Source: CAYYGL01 sp964471235
GTDB lineage: Bacteria; Calditrichota; Calditrichia; RBG-13-44-9; J075
Length of the DNA stretch: 22,649 bases
Direction: 5' to 3'
Assembly: GCA_964471235.1 (NCBI GenBank)
Contig: CAYYGL010000069.1
Location: 1 to 22,649, forward strand
The notes below the pieces were generated by a model. That model ran no database searches. It had not been told where the DNA came from and saw only the letters and a list, made by a program, of their open reading frames with translations. A program made the position numbers and the translations under genes. Shown here piece after piece: positions 14,843-22,649 of the stretch; position 1 is the stretch's first letter, and the number at the start of each line of letters is the position of its first letter.

Positions 14843-17464
14843 TTAATTAAACTTTGCGGCTCGTTTCATCAGTTCCTCCAATCCCGGTTCATTCGGATTC
14901 TTCGGTTTGCCGGGATGAATGATATGCACCGGGCATTTTTCTGCGGCTTCCACCAATTCCCGGTAAGTACCGGCGGTGGGGTCTTTAATATATGCCTGCT
15001 TGTTTTCATCGTAAGCAAACATCTGACTGTTTTTGTTAATGCATTCATTGCAACTGGTACAAAGCGGTGTATCGATATAGGGTTCGTCTAAAGAAATTTC
15101 CTCCTCCGCTTCGGCTTCCGTTTCTTCTTCTGCCGGAGCTTCCGGAGGGGCTTCCGGTTCTACGGTTTCGGGAGCCGGTGCTGCGGGCGGTGGGGGGGCA
15201 GCCGGAGCGGTTGCCGGAAAAGCACCGGCGGCACCTGTGAATGCCCCTTCGCTTAACAGCGCGGCGGCAATGTTCGAGATGACATCTTCAGCAAGCGATT
15301 CCACGGCACGGGTCATCTCTTCCCGGTGTTTTTCTTCCAGGGACTGAACCTCTGCCTGGGTCTCTTCTTTCAGGCGCTGCCGTTCCGCTTCCAATGCTCG
15401 CAGAACGTAAGAATTGTCGATACCACCCAACTCCTGCAAACTGCGCCACATCATTCGCACCCGCTTCCCCTCGGAAATAATGGTATGGGTGGGGATGGCA
15501 GGCACAATTTCGCCCTGTTCATAGACAGCCAGGATGTAGGGAACTTGTTCCGGGAAGATGCTTCCATTTTCAGCCGCCAGAAAATCTCTGACCGGGTGCA
15601 GGTGCTCATGCCAATCTTCCATGTTAATTGCGAGATAATGATTTCGAAACCGTTCGTCGCAGAGCCAGAAATCAACCGGGGTAAAGGTTTCCTCCCGGGT
15701 GGTTTCCTGTCCTTGCTCATCCAAAAAGACCAGTGGGGTAACCGGAAACGCTTGTTCTGCCCGGGGCGTGAAGTCTACCGAAAAGCGGGATGCCCAGTCA
15801 TCTCCGGCGTCGGGATGGAAACGAAATGCGGGAAACACCCGAGAGTCCTGAGCCGCCGCCGCGGTCAAATATGCCGGCAGATGGGTATAATGTTTGGGAA
15901 TTCCGGTGTAAATTGCCAGCAGGGCAGGACCATCGTATCGGATGCTCTCCGGAAAAGCCTGCCGAAGGGCTTCCACATTGGAAAAAGCGCATTGCAACAC
16001 ATAAGCGGTCTGCAGGTTGATTGCCATCCGTGCTACCGCAGTTGCCCAGCAATTTTGATTTCGGGGATCCAGACATCGCTGATGATTCCGTCCGGTATAA
16101 AGGTCTTCCACCTGTAAAACGATTTTAATGGGAAAATCCGATGCCAGCAATTCCATCAGGGCAGCTTTGTCTTCCGCCTTCAGTTGAGACGACTTGAGGG
16201 GCAGAATCATGGGCGGGAACAGATCTTTCTCGGCATCGCTCAGGTATTCCAATGAGAAACTGGCAAAGAAAGGATCATGCTTGTCTTCCCGGTAAAGGTT
16301 TTCCACCTCCAGGCGGGCAATATGCACGGCTTTGAAAAAGATCAGGGTTTTGTCAAGTTGTTCCTGAAAAATGTCCAGAGCCGTTTTAACCGATTGGGTT
16401 TGTTTGTCGCTAAAGAGGAAGAGGTCGTCATTTTCCGTCTCATCGCCAGTCGCAGCGGGCAGGTATAACCAGGACATGGCTCGCAGCGTTTCCAGCACGG
16501 TTTTCATGCGTTGTAACCGTCGGGGCGGTAAGGGCGGCTGGGTATCCGAGGAGGTGACAATCGCGGACAGCACCTCAAAATCCACCTCTTCGGCGGCAAT
16601 TTTACCCATGGCGGATTTCAGATGTTCAGGACTGTGTGCCTCGGGGTTATGTTCCTGGTCTGCCCGGATTAAATCTTCCAGCCGGTAGATTAACTCTTGC
16701 AGTTCACCGGCAAAATCCTCAGTTTTTTTCCGCCAGTATACCCGGGCGCCATATTGGAACAGCCACAACGGTGTTTCCGGGGTATCGGATACGAGATACC
16801 CGTCCCCGGGTAATTGCTCCCGCACTGACGCCATGGTTGCCGTAAAAAACTCCCGCTTCTGATTTTTGAGATGGGATTCCTTCCGCAGTATTTCCACTGA
16901 CTTGTCCCATAATTGCAAGAAGCGGGCTTTCCCCTGTTTTTTGACCTGTTTTTTGATGATGAATTCCAGTTTTAACACATATCTCCTTGCCAATTGGGCT
17001 TCATCCCCTTCTCCCTCAATGCCCTCCACCAGGCGGTTGAAAATATCACTGAGGGGATATAACCAGTTATCGCCCGGGTTATCCGGGAGGAACACCGGGT
17101 ATTCATACCGGGCATGTAGTAAATCCGAGTATTCATAAATTAGCGCCGGTATTAGCTTTCCACTTCTCGAAAACGCATCCTCAGACGGAGACTTTCCGGT
17201 TAAATAAAATGTCAGGTGATTTTTGGAGAGTTCCTGAAGCTTTTCAACGGGAGTTTCCCCCGGTGTCCGGGAAGACCGAAGATGGGGGAGATGACGGGAT
17301 AGTGCTTCAGCCGGTTTCGCTTCAACCGTCGGTGTGGGAGAACTCTCCGGAGAGATCCCAAATTGCTCTTCGGCTATCTCATCCAGCTTTTCCAACAATC
17401 CCTGGTCTTCGGCTTCGGTATGCGGGTCTAATGCTTCAGGAGATTGATTATTGTTCTTTTTCAC
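14843..17464 (-). CDS. PFOR-beta-like protein with coiled coil and C-terminal ferredoxin domain
   Basis: 873 residues, not a family I can name. It starts at GTG 17464, supported by GGAGGG 7 nt upstream, and overlaps the oxidoreductase beta gene by 17 nt, so translation is coupled. Residues 1-75 are acidic and low in order. About 235-720 is co-linear with the beta-like part of the 1530-residue protein: LPPRRLQRM (312-320), HDPFFASFSLEYLSDAEK (396-413), AINLQTAYVLQCAF (481-494) and DWHEH (617-621). As there, the TPP and proximal-cluster residues of true PFOR are absent. A coiled coil follows (about 688-725), then a Pro/Ala/Glu-rich linker (745-795), then a single-cluster ferredoxin domain (C802, C805, C808, C844). 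Acceptor or tether for the upstream KorAB-type enzyme is inferred. Confidence 0.8.
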   Translation of the reverse strand: MKKNNNQSPEALDPHTEAEDQGLLEKLDEIAEEQFGISPESSPTPTVEAKPAEALSRHLPHLRSSRTPGETPVEKLQELSKNHLTFYLTGKSPSEDAFSRSGKLIPALIYEYSDLLHARYEYPVFLPDNPGDNWLYPLSDIFNRLVEGIEGEGDEAQLARRYVLKLEFIIKKQVKKQGKARFLQLWDKSVEILRKESHLKNQKREFFTATMASVREQLPGDGYLVSDTPETPLWLFQYGARVYWRKKTEDFAGELQELIYRLEDLIRADQEHNPEAHSPEHLKSAMGKIAAEEVDFEVLSAIVTSSDTQPPLPPRRLQRMKTVLETLRAMSWLYLPAATGDETENDDLFLFSDKQTQSVKTALDIFQEQLDKTLIFFKAVHIARLEVENLYREDKHDPFFASFSLEYLSDAEKDLFPPMILPLKSSQLKAEDKAALMELLASDFPIKIVLQVEDLYTGRNHQRCLDPRNQNCWATAVARMAINLQTAYVLQCAFSNVEALRQAFPESIRYDGPALLAIYTGIPKHYTHLPAYLTAAAAQDSRVFPAFRFHPDAGDDWASRFSVDFTPRAEQAFPVTPLVFLDEQGQETTREETFTPVDFWLCDERFRNHYLAINMEDWHEHLHPVRDFLAAENGSIFPEQVPYILAVYEQGEIVPAIPTHTIISEGKRVRMMWRSLQELGGIDNSYVLRALEAERQRLKEETQAEVQSLEEKHREEMTRAVESLAEDVISNIAAALLSEGAFTGAAGAFPATAPAAPPPPAAPAPETVEPEAPPEAPAEEETEAEAEEEISLDEPYIDTPLCTSCNECINKNSQMFAYDENKQAYIKDPTAGTYRELVEAAEKCPVHIIHPGKPKNPNEPGLEELMKRAAKFN

Positions 17465-18443
17465 CGTTCAACCCTCCGTTGTTCTGAGGTTGGATGCTGA
17501 ATTTGTCGAATTCTTTGTTAAGCCCTTCCAATTTCATTTCCGGGGTGAACACTCGTTTGCTCCGTCGAATTTCTTCATAAGTCGGCACATTCTCGTTGCG
17601 ATAGAGGATGCCCACAGCCAATTGATCTTCCAGAGAAGCATAATACCGCGCTTTTTCCATATCGGAGGGATCATGCTCTTCCTGGTTTTTATAGATTTTG
17701 GCAATGGCGTCGCTCACCTGCACCCCTTTTTCATGGGTGAGAATTAACAACTTGCTGGGGTCCTGCATAAACGGATCAAACAGGTGCGGTAGATAATGGG
17801 GGCAGCGCTGTTTGATTCGGATGAAGGAAAAGCCGTGATGATGGTAAGCTTCCCGGATGATATCATGAAGCAAGTCAGGAATCCATTCGACCGCCTGAGC
17901 CACAAAGGAAACGTTGGTGACTGATAGAGTGGTTAAGGTGGGATTCAGCGGCTCCAGGTAGGCGCCATACGGGGTTGTATTGGTTTTCATTCCTTTTGGA
18001 GTGGTTGGTGCCGCCTGTTTCTTGGTCAACCCGTAGATTTCATTGTCATGCATCATCACCACCATATTCATATTGTAACGGATGGCATGAATCCAGTGGG
18101 CAGTGCCGATGCTGCAATTATCCCCATCGCCGGTATTTACAAAGACGTGCAAATCCGGTCGGTGCATCTTAATCCCTTCCGCTACCGGTAATGCCCTGCC
18201 GTGCAGCCCATGGAAACCGTAAGTTCCCATGTAATGGGGAAACCGGCTGGAGCAGCCGATCCCGGACACAAAGACCGTTTTTTCCGGTGGGAGTTGCTCA
18301 TCTCTCAGCAGTTTTTGGACCGATGCCAGAATGGCGTTATCCCCGCAGCCCGGACACCAGCGGGGAACATTCCCGGCATAATCCTCCAGGCTGTGATATT
18401 CATGATCCAGGTCCATCAGGCTTTCTATGGTTACGCCAAACAT
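17448..18443 (-). CDS. 2-oxoacid:ferredoxin oxidoreductase beta subunit (KorB-type)
   Basis: 331 residues. The TPP-binding beta chain is intact: cluster cysteines C30 and C33 (RWCPGCGDNA) and C64 (GIGCSSRFPHY), the HGRALPVAEGIKMHRPDL block (81-98), the Mg-TPP motif TGDGDNCSIG (104-113) and DNEIYGLTKKQAAPTTPKG (133-151). The form is closest to the 2-oxoglutarate type, in which the beta chain carries the single 4Fe-4S cluster, but substrate cannot be proven from sequence. Together with the preceding gamma-alpha gene it makes a complete two-subunit enzyme oxidising a 2-oxoacid to its CoA ester. It is separated from that gene by a 169-bp spacer with no visible feature and overlaps the 873-residue gene. 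Confidence 0.95.
   Translation of the reverse strand: MFGVTIESLMDLDHEYHSLEDYAGNVPRWCPGCGDNAILASVQKLLRDEQLPPEKTVFVSGIGCSSRFPHYMGTYGFHGLHGRALPVAEGIKMHRPDLHVFVNTGDGDNCSIGTAHWIHAIRYNMNMVVMMHDNEIYGLTKKQAAPTTPKGMKTNTTPYGAYLEPLNPTLTTLSVTNVSFVAQAVEWIPDLLHDIIREAYHHHGFSFIRIKQRCPHYLPHLFDPFMQDPSKLLILTHEKGVQVSDAIAKIYKNQEEHDPSDMEKARYYASLEDQLAVGILYRNENVPTYEEIRRSKRVFTPEMKLEGLNKEFDKFSIQPQNNGGLNGEKEQ
17472..17477 (-). promoter_or_regulatory. Ribosome binding site fixing a GTG start
   Basis: GGAGGG on the minus strand, 7 nt before the GTG at 17464, lying inside the end of the beta-subunit gene. It decides the start of the 873-residue protein and shows designed coupling of the two genes. Confidence 0.8.
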
Positions 18444-18612
18444 GTCAATGCCTCATCGTTTTTATGTGGATGGTTCCGGCGTTATATGAATTGGGTGGCT
18501 CATTCCCGGAAAATCGTCAACACCATGTTTCCCAAAAACCACTCAAACCACATAACACCCATTTCTTTTCCTTCTTTTCATTCTTCTTCCCGCTATTCCA
18601 ATTCCCAACTTC

Positions 18613-20499
18613 CTAAAGCCCTTTTATCCGTTCCCGGATCATCTCTTCGATGTACCCCGGGGCAATGGGCTGCCCGTGCACATTGGAGAAGGAATCCACA
18701 TCCACCAGATAGCGGGCGCGCAGGAACCAGGCTAAATTGGAATAACGGCGGTTTTCGGTATCGATAATTTCTTTATTCGGGTCATCGGAGAAATTGATTT
18801 CCACGGTAATCACTTTTTTAAACCGTTTTAGAATTTCACCAATTCCGGAAGCCATGGGCTGCAAGAATTTGAGATGCAGAGAAGATACTTTTAACCCATC
18901 TTCCCGTACCCGTTGCACTGCTTCTTCGATAGCGCCTTTGGTGCTGCCCCAACCGACGATCAACAGGTCGCCTTCTTCATCGCCGAAGACCGGCGGTGTT
19001 TTCAGTGTTTTTTGTAAGGCGGCTAATTTCAAACTGCGATGGTCGCAGCCTTCCTGGTTGACATGCGGTTCATAGGCGACTTTGGCATCCCGGGTATGGG
19101 CTAAGCCGGTTAACGGATGCATGCCGCCCGGCTGCCCGGGAATAAAGCGCCGGGATAAACCGGTTTTGGGGTTCCAGTCGTAAGGCTTGGCACCTGTGGG
19201 AATCGGGCTTTGGTCGATTGGGGGTGCCAGCCATTCTTTTTTCAATTGAGGTCGGGGAAACGGCTGCTGCCCGGTGGCTAAATTGGCGTCAGAAAGCACA
19301 ATTACCGGCATCCGGAAGGTCTCGGCAATTTTCCGGGCGGTGATGATGCTGTAAAAGCAATCCTCAATGGTAGCCGGTGCCATCACCACCTTGGGGGCAT
19401 CTCCCGGGGTTCCGAAGACCGCTGCCAGCAGGTCTCCTTGTTCCACCTTGGTGGGCAGCCCGGTACTGGGACCACCTCGCTGCACATCCACAATCACCAG
19501 GGGAATTTCCGCCATGCTTGCCAGCCCAATCATCTCGGTTTTTAACGCCAGCCCCGGACCCGAGGTAATGGTTACCGCAACTTTTCCGGCATACGAGGCA
19601 CCAATGGCAAAACCGATTGCCGCGATTTCATCCTCCGCCTGGTGCACAATGCCGCCAACATTCTCGAATACCTCGCTCAGGTAATGAGAAGCGGAGGTTG
19701 CCGGGGTAATGGGATACATGGCACAAATTTCCATCCCGGCTGCCATAATCCCCATGGCAATGGCAATGTTTCCATTGACCACAATTTGCGGCTCGGTGAT
19801 GTCTGCCGGGGGGATTTCATATTTAAAAGAAAGATTTTCTTCCGCCCATTGATACCCGGCTTCCAGAAGCTTGAGATTGGTCTCGATGACCTTATCGCCT
19901 TTTTTGCGAAAGATAAAGCTAACCTGCTGGCGCGCCAGGTCCATATCGCGTGAGTAGATGTTACACAACATCCCCAGCACAAACATATTTTTCCCGCGCT
20001 GAGGATTATCGGTGATCTTCAAGGTTTCCTCGTGCATGGGGATTTCCAGAATCCGAAAGCCCTGCGCCACCAGGTCATCATAAGTGCGTTGGTATTCTTC
20101 GGCAATTAAGTTGTTGGAATGGGTGCGCCACATTCCCTCTAACAGAATCAGCGCATCTTTTTTTAACTGCCCTGCCTGAACCCTCCCCAGCAACGCTTGT
20201 TCGTTGAATGCCACAACCAGATCTGCCTGATCGCCGGCATTGGTAATATAAAAAGAGCCCAGCCGAATCCGGTTACCGCTGGCGCCGGAAGGAGTTCGAT
20301 GGGGCGGTTCAATTTCCGCCGGGATGATTTCTACCGTCCAAACCCCATTGCCCATCCGGGCGGAGATGCTCCCAAAACTCTGACCAGCCGTTTGAGCCCC
20401 TTCTCCGGAATCGCTCACGATCTCAACGATGTGTTCTTTCAATTGAGTAATCGTTTTTACCGGAGCAACTTCAGTTTGAGTAATCGTTGAATTTTCCAT
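18613..20499 (-). CDS. 2-oxoacid:ferredoxin oxidoreductase gamma-alpha fusion subunit (KorA-type)
   Basis: 628 residues. The gamma domain (about 22-215) opens with VSDSGEGAQTAGQSFG (28-43). The alpha domain then carries NGNIAIAMGIMAAGME (242-256), MYPITPATSASHYLSE (261-276), TSGPGLALKTEMIG (312-325) and QRGGPSTGLPTKVEQGDL (340-357), followed by a C-terminal transketolase-like domain. This gamma-alpha fusion paired with a separate beta chain is the two-subunit KorAB layout of 2-oxoglutarate (or related branched/2-oxoacid) ferredoxin oxidoreductases. Unlike in the 1530-residue protein, the catalytic YPITP motif is intact. AAGGG stands about 8 nt before the ATG. It heads the operon, opposite the divergent permease gene. 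Cytoplasmic. Substrate assignment is tentative. Confidence 0.95.
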   Translation of the reverse strand: MENSTITQTEVAPVKTITQLKEHIVEIVSDSGEGAQTAGQSFGSISARMGNGVWTVEIIPAEIEPPHRTPSGASGNRIRLGSFYITNAGDQADLVVAFNEQALLGRVQAGQLKKDALILLEGMWRTHSNNLIAEEYQRTYDDLVAQGFRILEIPMHEETLKITDNPQRGKNMFVLGMLCNIYSRDMDLARQQVSFIFRKKGDKVIETNLKLLEAGYQWAEENLSFKYEIPPADITEPQIVVNGNIAIAMGIMAAGMEICAMYPITPATSASHYLSEVFENVGGIVHQAEDEIAAIGFAIGASYAGKVAVTITSGPGLALKTEMIGLASMAEIPLVIVDVQRGGPSTGLPTKVEQGDLLAAVFGTPGDAPKVVMAPATIEDCFYSIITARKIAETFRMPVIVLSDANLATGQQPFPRPQLKKEWLAPPIDQSPIPTGAKPYDWNPKTGLSRRFIPGQPGGMHPLTGLAHTRDAKVAYEPHVNQEGCDHRSLKLAALQKTLKTPPVFGDEEGDLLIVGWGSTKGAIEEAVQRVREDGLKVSSLHLKFLQPMASGIGEILKRFKKVITVEINFSDDPNKEIIDTENRRYSNLAWFLRARYLVDVDSFSNVHGQPIAPGYIEEMIRERIKGL

Positions 20500-20813
20500 T
20501 TGAATGCCCTTGTTAATTAGTTGTCAAAATACACCGATACAACGAGTCAATTATCGCAATTTTATTGGATTAGTTCATTTATATAATTTCTTTTATCTCC
20601 TGCATTTTTATCCTCTATTCATTGGAGATTACAATCTGTTATTTGTTACAGCCTTTTTTAAAATGCAGTCAAAAGTAACCATCCCAATATCAATAAACAC
20701 TTACAATTATCATGTTAGAATATGATTTTTATCATGGTTTTTTTAGAATTTTTATTGTTTAACTTTACAGAAACGAAATTAATTAAATTCGGGAAAAGTT
20801 CCGGGGATTCCTT
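20500..20813. promoter_or_regulatory. Divergent control region between the oxidoreductase operon and the metal permease
   Basis: 314 bp, AT-rich, with no gene. It holds the FNR-like palindrome at 20722-20735 and a second small palindrome AGATT-AC-AATCT at 20626-20637. A TTTAAC at 20758-20763 would be a weak -10 for the permease at the distance expected for FNR class II activation (box centre near -41.5). No strong sigma70 pair is seen for the leftward operon. Confidence 0.55.
20722..20735. promoter_or_regulatory. FNR/CRP-family-like operator palindrome
   Basis: ATGATTTTTATCAT, form TGAT-N4-ATCA, centred 85 bp before the permease ATG and about 230 bp before the operon ATG. It agrees with the 2355-2368 site at 13 of 14 positions. 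FNR/DNR-family regulators recognise TTGAT-N4-ATCAA, so oxygen- or redox-dependent control of the divergent pair is plausible. Confidence 0.5.
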
Positions 20814-21500
20814 ATGTGGATAGTTATCATTAGTGGAAGTGTCGCGGGATTGATTCATGTGTTATCCGGTCCCGATCATCTGGCGGCAGTAGCCCCGTTT
20901 GCCATTGAAGAAGGAAAACGAAGCTGGATCAGCGGTTTTAAATGGGGCATCGGGCATACCCTTGGCGTATGGGCAATTGGCTTGCTGGCGTTTTTGTTTC
21001 GGGAAGTGTTGCCGATAGGCTTTCTTTCCGCCTGGAGTGAACGACTGGTTGGCGTTATGTTGATTGCCATCGGCATCTGGGGAATTCGAAAAGCCTATAC
21101 CGCCCGCTTGCATTATCATACTCACCGGCATGATGGGGTGGAACATGCTCACTTTCACATTCACCGTGGGGAGGAAGTGCATAAACATGAGGAAGAGCAG
21201 GGGCATCATCATTCTCATGCCCCATTGGGCATTGGCTTATTACACGGTCTGGCAGGCAGTTCCCATCTGTTGGGTGTATTACCGGCGTTGGTGCTGCCCA
21301 CACGCCTTGCCTCATTAACTTATGTGGTGTGTTTTGGGGTGGGCTCCATCTTCGCCATGACATTTTTCTCCTGGGCGCTGGGTAAAATTTACCTTCAATT
21401 TAGCGGCAAATTTCAGTATGCCTATAATTGGTTGATGTTCGGATTTTCTGCTGCGGCAATTGCCGTGGGAGGCGTGTGGTTAAGCATCTCGATGGGGTAA
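20814..21500 (+). CDS. NicO/UreH-type metal (nickel/cobalt) permease with His-rich loop
   Basis: 228 residues with about six membrane helices. Helix 1 carries HVLSGPDHLAAVAPF (residues 15-29), resembling the H-x4/5-D-H metal motif of nickel/cobalt permeases; GFKWGIGHTLGVW (41-53) and GIGLLHGLAGSSHLLGVLPAL (139-159, an inverted-repeat counterpart) follow. Between them a cytoplasmic or periplasmic loop at 100-135 contains 14 histidines in 36 residues, a probable metal-binding stretch. UreH-like members supply Ni2+ to urease, hydrogenase or Ni-superoxide dismutase. No nickel enzyme lies in this window, so the metal is a guess; CODH or hydrogenase elsewhere would make sense in such an organism. 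It is the only plus-strand gene, divergent from the operon and converging on the kinase gene. Confidence 0.78.
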   Translation: MWIVIISGSVAGLIHVLSGPDHLAAVAPFAIEEGKRSWISGFKWGIGHTLGVWAIGLLAFLFREVLPIGFLSAWSERLVGVMLIAIGIWGIRKAYTARLHYHTHRHDGVEHAHFHIHRGEEVHKHEEEQGHHHSHAPLGIGLLHGLAGSSHLLGVLPALVLPTRLASLTYVVCFGVGSIFAMTFFSWALGKIYLQFSGKFQYAYNWLMFGFSAAAIAVGGVWLSISMG

Positions 21501-21554
21501 AAGGGAGAACGGGAGCGGAAAACAGGCGAAGGCGGCGGTTCTCAAATCCATTGC

Positions 21555-22649
21555 CTATGCCGTCGCTTTTTTAAAAACCACGGTAAAACAACTCCCCTCA
21601 TTTTCAGAACTGGTCACATCTATTTGAGCATTCTGGAGTTCTGCCAGATGTTTGACGATAGACAAACCGAGACCGGTGCCACTGATGTCCCGGGAGCGGG
21701 CTTTGTCCACCCGGTAAAACCGCTCGAAAATCCGTTTTAATTCTTTCCCGGGAATACCCATTCCGGTATCTTTCACAAAAATTTCACAGTGAGAATCGAG
21801 GGGGTTCAATCCAATGATAATTTGCCCGCCCGAGGGGGTGTATTTCACGGCGTTGTCAATTAAATTCACCATGATGGAGCGGAACATCTCCGGATGTCCC
21901 ATAATAGTGACTGTCGGAGCTTCCTTGCGAATATGCAGGGTTATACCGGTTCTTCTCGCCGGTTCCTGGTAGTTCTGCACAACTTCCTCGATAATCGGGA
22001 AGGGCGAAAAAGGATGCAAATCGATGTGTTGTAATCGTTCAATTCGCGCTAATTGCAACAGGTCGGTTACCAGGTTTTCTAACTGTTGGGACTGTGCTAT
22101 AATTTTTTGTACATATTTCCGGCTGGTATCCGGTTCATTCAATCCCCAATCTAATAACGATTCCGCATACCCGCGAATTGCCGCCAGAGGCGTTTTGAAT
22201 TCATGGGAAACGTTTGCCACAAAATCCCGGCGGATTCTCTCCAACTGTCTGGATTGGGTGATATCGCGGAACAGTAACAAAGCCCCCTTTGCTCTTAGCG
22301 GCTCCCGTTCAATGGGGGTGATAAAAATTTCAAGATAACGATTTTCATCCAACTGAACCTCATCGGTGGCAACGATGGGACGATGAAAAAAATTATCCAG
22401 CAAAGACGTCAGGTGTTTGTTGCGGATGATTTGATAATCGTATTTCCCAATCGCCTCAGCCTGTGGAATAGCTAAATATTGGGCGGCGGTCTCATTGCAA
22501 TATCGAATGATACGCCGGGGATCGATCACGAGAATTCCTTCCCGGATAGATGCCAGCATTTGTTGATAGCTTTTCAACTCCTCGTTCAGTCGTTTTAAGT
22601 TGTTTTGAAAATGTTCCGTTAACAAATTCAACTGCTTTCCGAGTCCGGC
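21555..22649 (-). CDS. PhoR-type sensor histidine kinase (5' end outside window)
   Basis: 364 residues are visible; the frame stays open to the right edge, so the true start and probably a membrane/HAMP sensor region lie outside. The visible part begins with a HAMP-to-PAS linker coiled coil (LNEELKSYQQML), then a PAS domain (about 35-130, starting SIREGILVIDPRRIIRYCNE), the dimerisation/phosphoacceptor box FVANVSHEFKTPLAAIRGY (His149 counting from the edge), and the ATPase domain with the N box NLIDNAVKYTP, G1 DTGMGIP, F box FERFYRVDKARS and G2 GTGLGLSIV. All catalytic boxes are intact. In PhoR-like systems the response regulator usually lies just upstream, here beyond the edge. The signal is unknown. 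The gap to the converging permease gene is 54 bp with no clear terminator. Confidence 0.95.
   Translation of the reverse strand, partial: AGLGKQLNLLTEHFQNNLKRLNEELKSYQQMLASIREGILVIDPRRIIRYCNETAAQYLAIPQAEAIGKYDYQIIRNKHLTSLLDNFFHRPIVATDEVQLDENRYLEIFITPIEREPLRAKGALLLFRDITQSRQLERIRRDFVANVSHEFKTPLAAIRGYAESLLDWGLNEPDTSRKYVQKIIAQSQQLENLVTDLLQLARIERLQHIDLHPFSPFPIIEEVVQNYQEPARRTGITLHIRKEAPTVTIMGHPEMFRSIMVNLIDNAVKYTPSGGQIIIGLNPLDSHCEIFVKDTGMGIPGKELKRIFERFYRVDKARSRDISGTGLGLSIVKHLAELQNAQIDVTSSENEGSCFTVVFKKATA

Noticed and set aside
14565..14846. 93-codon plus-strand ORF in the spacer before rnfB
   Set aside because: Lies over degenerate repeat DNA, has no ribosome site and no recognisable domain.
15326..16117. 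263-codon plus-strand ORF
   Set aside because: Antisense to the 873-residue protein, whose frame continues through it with clear homology to its paralogue and an intact ferredoxin domain.

Overview
The window looks like the energy-metabolism core of an anaerobic or microaerophilic bacterium. The Rnf gene order (B ... C-D-G-E-A) and a long multi-cluster RnfB are the arrangement known from Bacteroidetes and relatives, so an FCB-group bacterium (Bacteroidetes/Calditrichota-like) is plausible, but this is inference from layout and no lineage marker is present. A run of exactly 100 Ns inside a tandem repeat shows that the sequence is a draft scaffold.

Layout. Nearly everything is on the minus strand. 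Reading that strand from right to left: a PhoR-type sensor kinase running off the right edge (22649-21555). Between it and the main operon is one plus-strand gene, a NicO/UreH-type metal permease with a His-rich loop (20814-21500), divergent from the operon across a 314-bp control region carrying an FNR/CRP-like palindrome. Then a 2-oxoacid:ferredoxin oxidoreductase pair (gamma-alpha fusion 20499-18613, beta 18443-17448), an 873-residue PFOR-beta-like protein with a C-terminal ferredoxin domain (17464-14843), rnfB (14492-13644), a 1530-residue PFOR-like protein (13589-8997), a 50-bp tandem repeat array containing the assembly gap (8402-8993), rnfC, rnfD, rnfG, rnfE, rnfA (8322-3685), an NqrM-like Cys-rich small membrane protein (3561-3343) and a hemerythrin (3291-2830). 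After a 1-kb palindrome-rich gene-free spacer come a tandem-domain universal stress protein (1792-881) and the first 260 codons of an ordinary pyruvate:ferredoxin oxidoreductase that leaves the window at the left edge.

How the parts fit. Oxidation of 2-oxoacids (KorAB-type enzyme here, classical PFOR at the left edge) yields low-potential electrons. The Rnf complex passes electrons from ferredoxin to NAD+ while pumping Na+ or H+. The unusual part is two large proteins interleaved with these genes. Both are built on PFOR domains but have lost the residues for thiamine diphosphate and the proximal iron-sulfur cluster. Both keep or add ferredoxin-type cysteine motifs, and both share an extra C-terminal module (DWHEH motif plus coiled coil). 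The simplest reading is that they are non-catalytic adaptors wiring an oxoacid oxidoreductase directly to Rnf. That is a hypothesis; the sequence shows the homology and the missing residues, not the complex.
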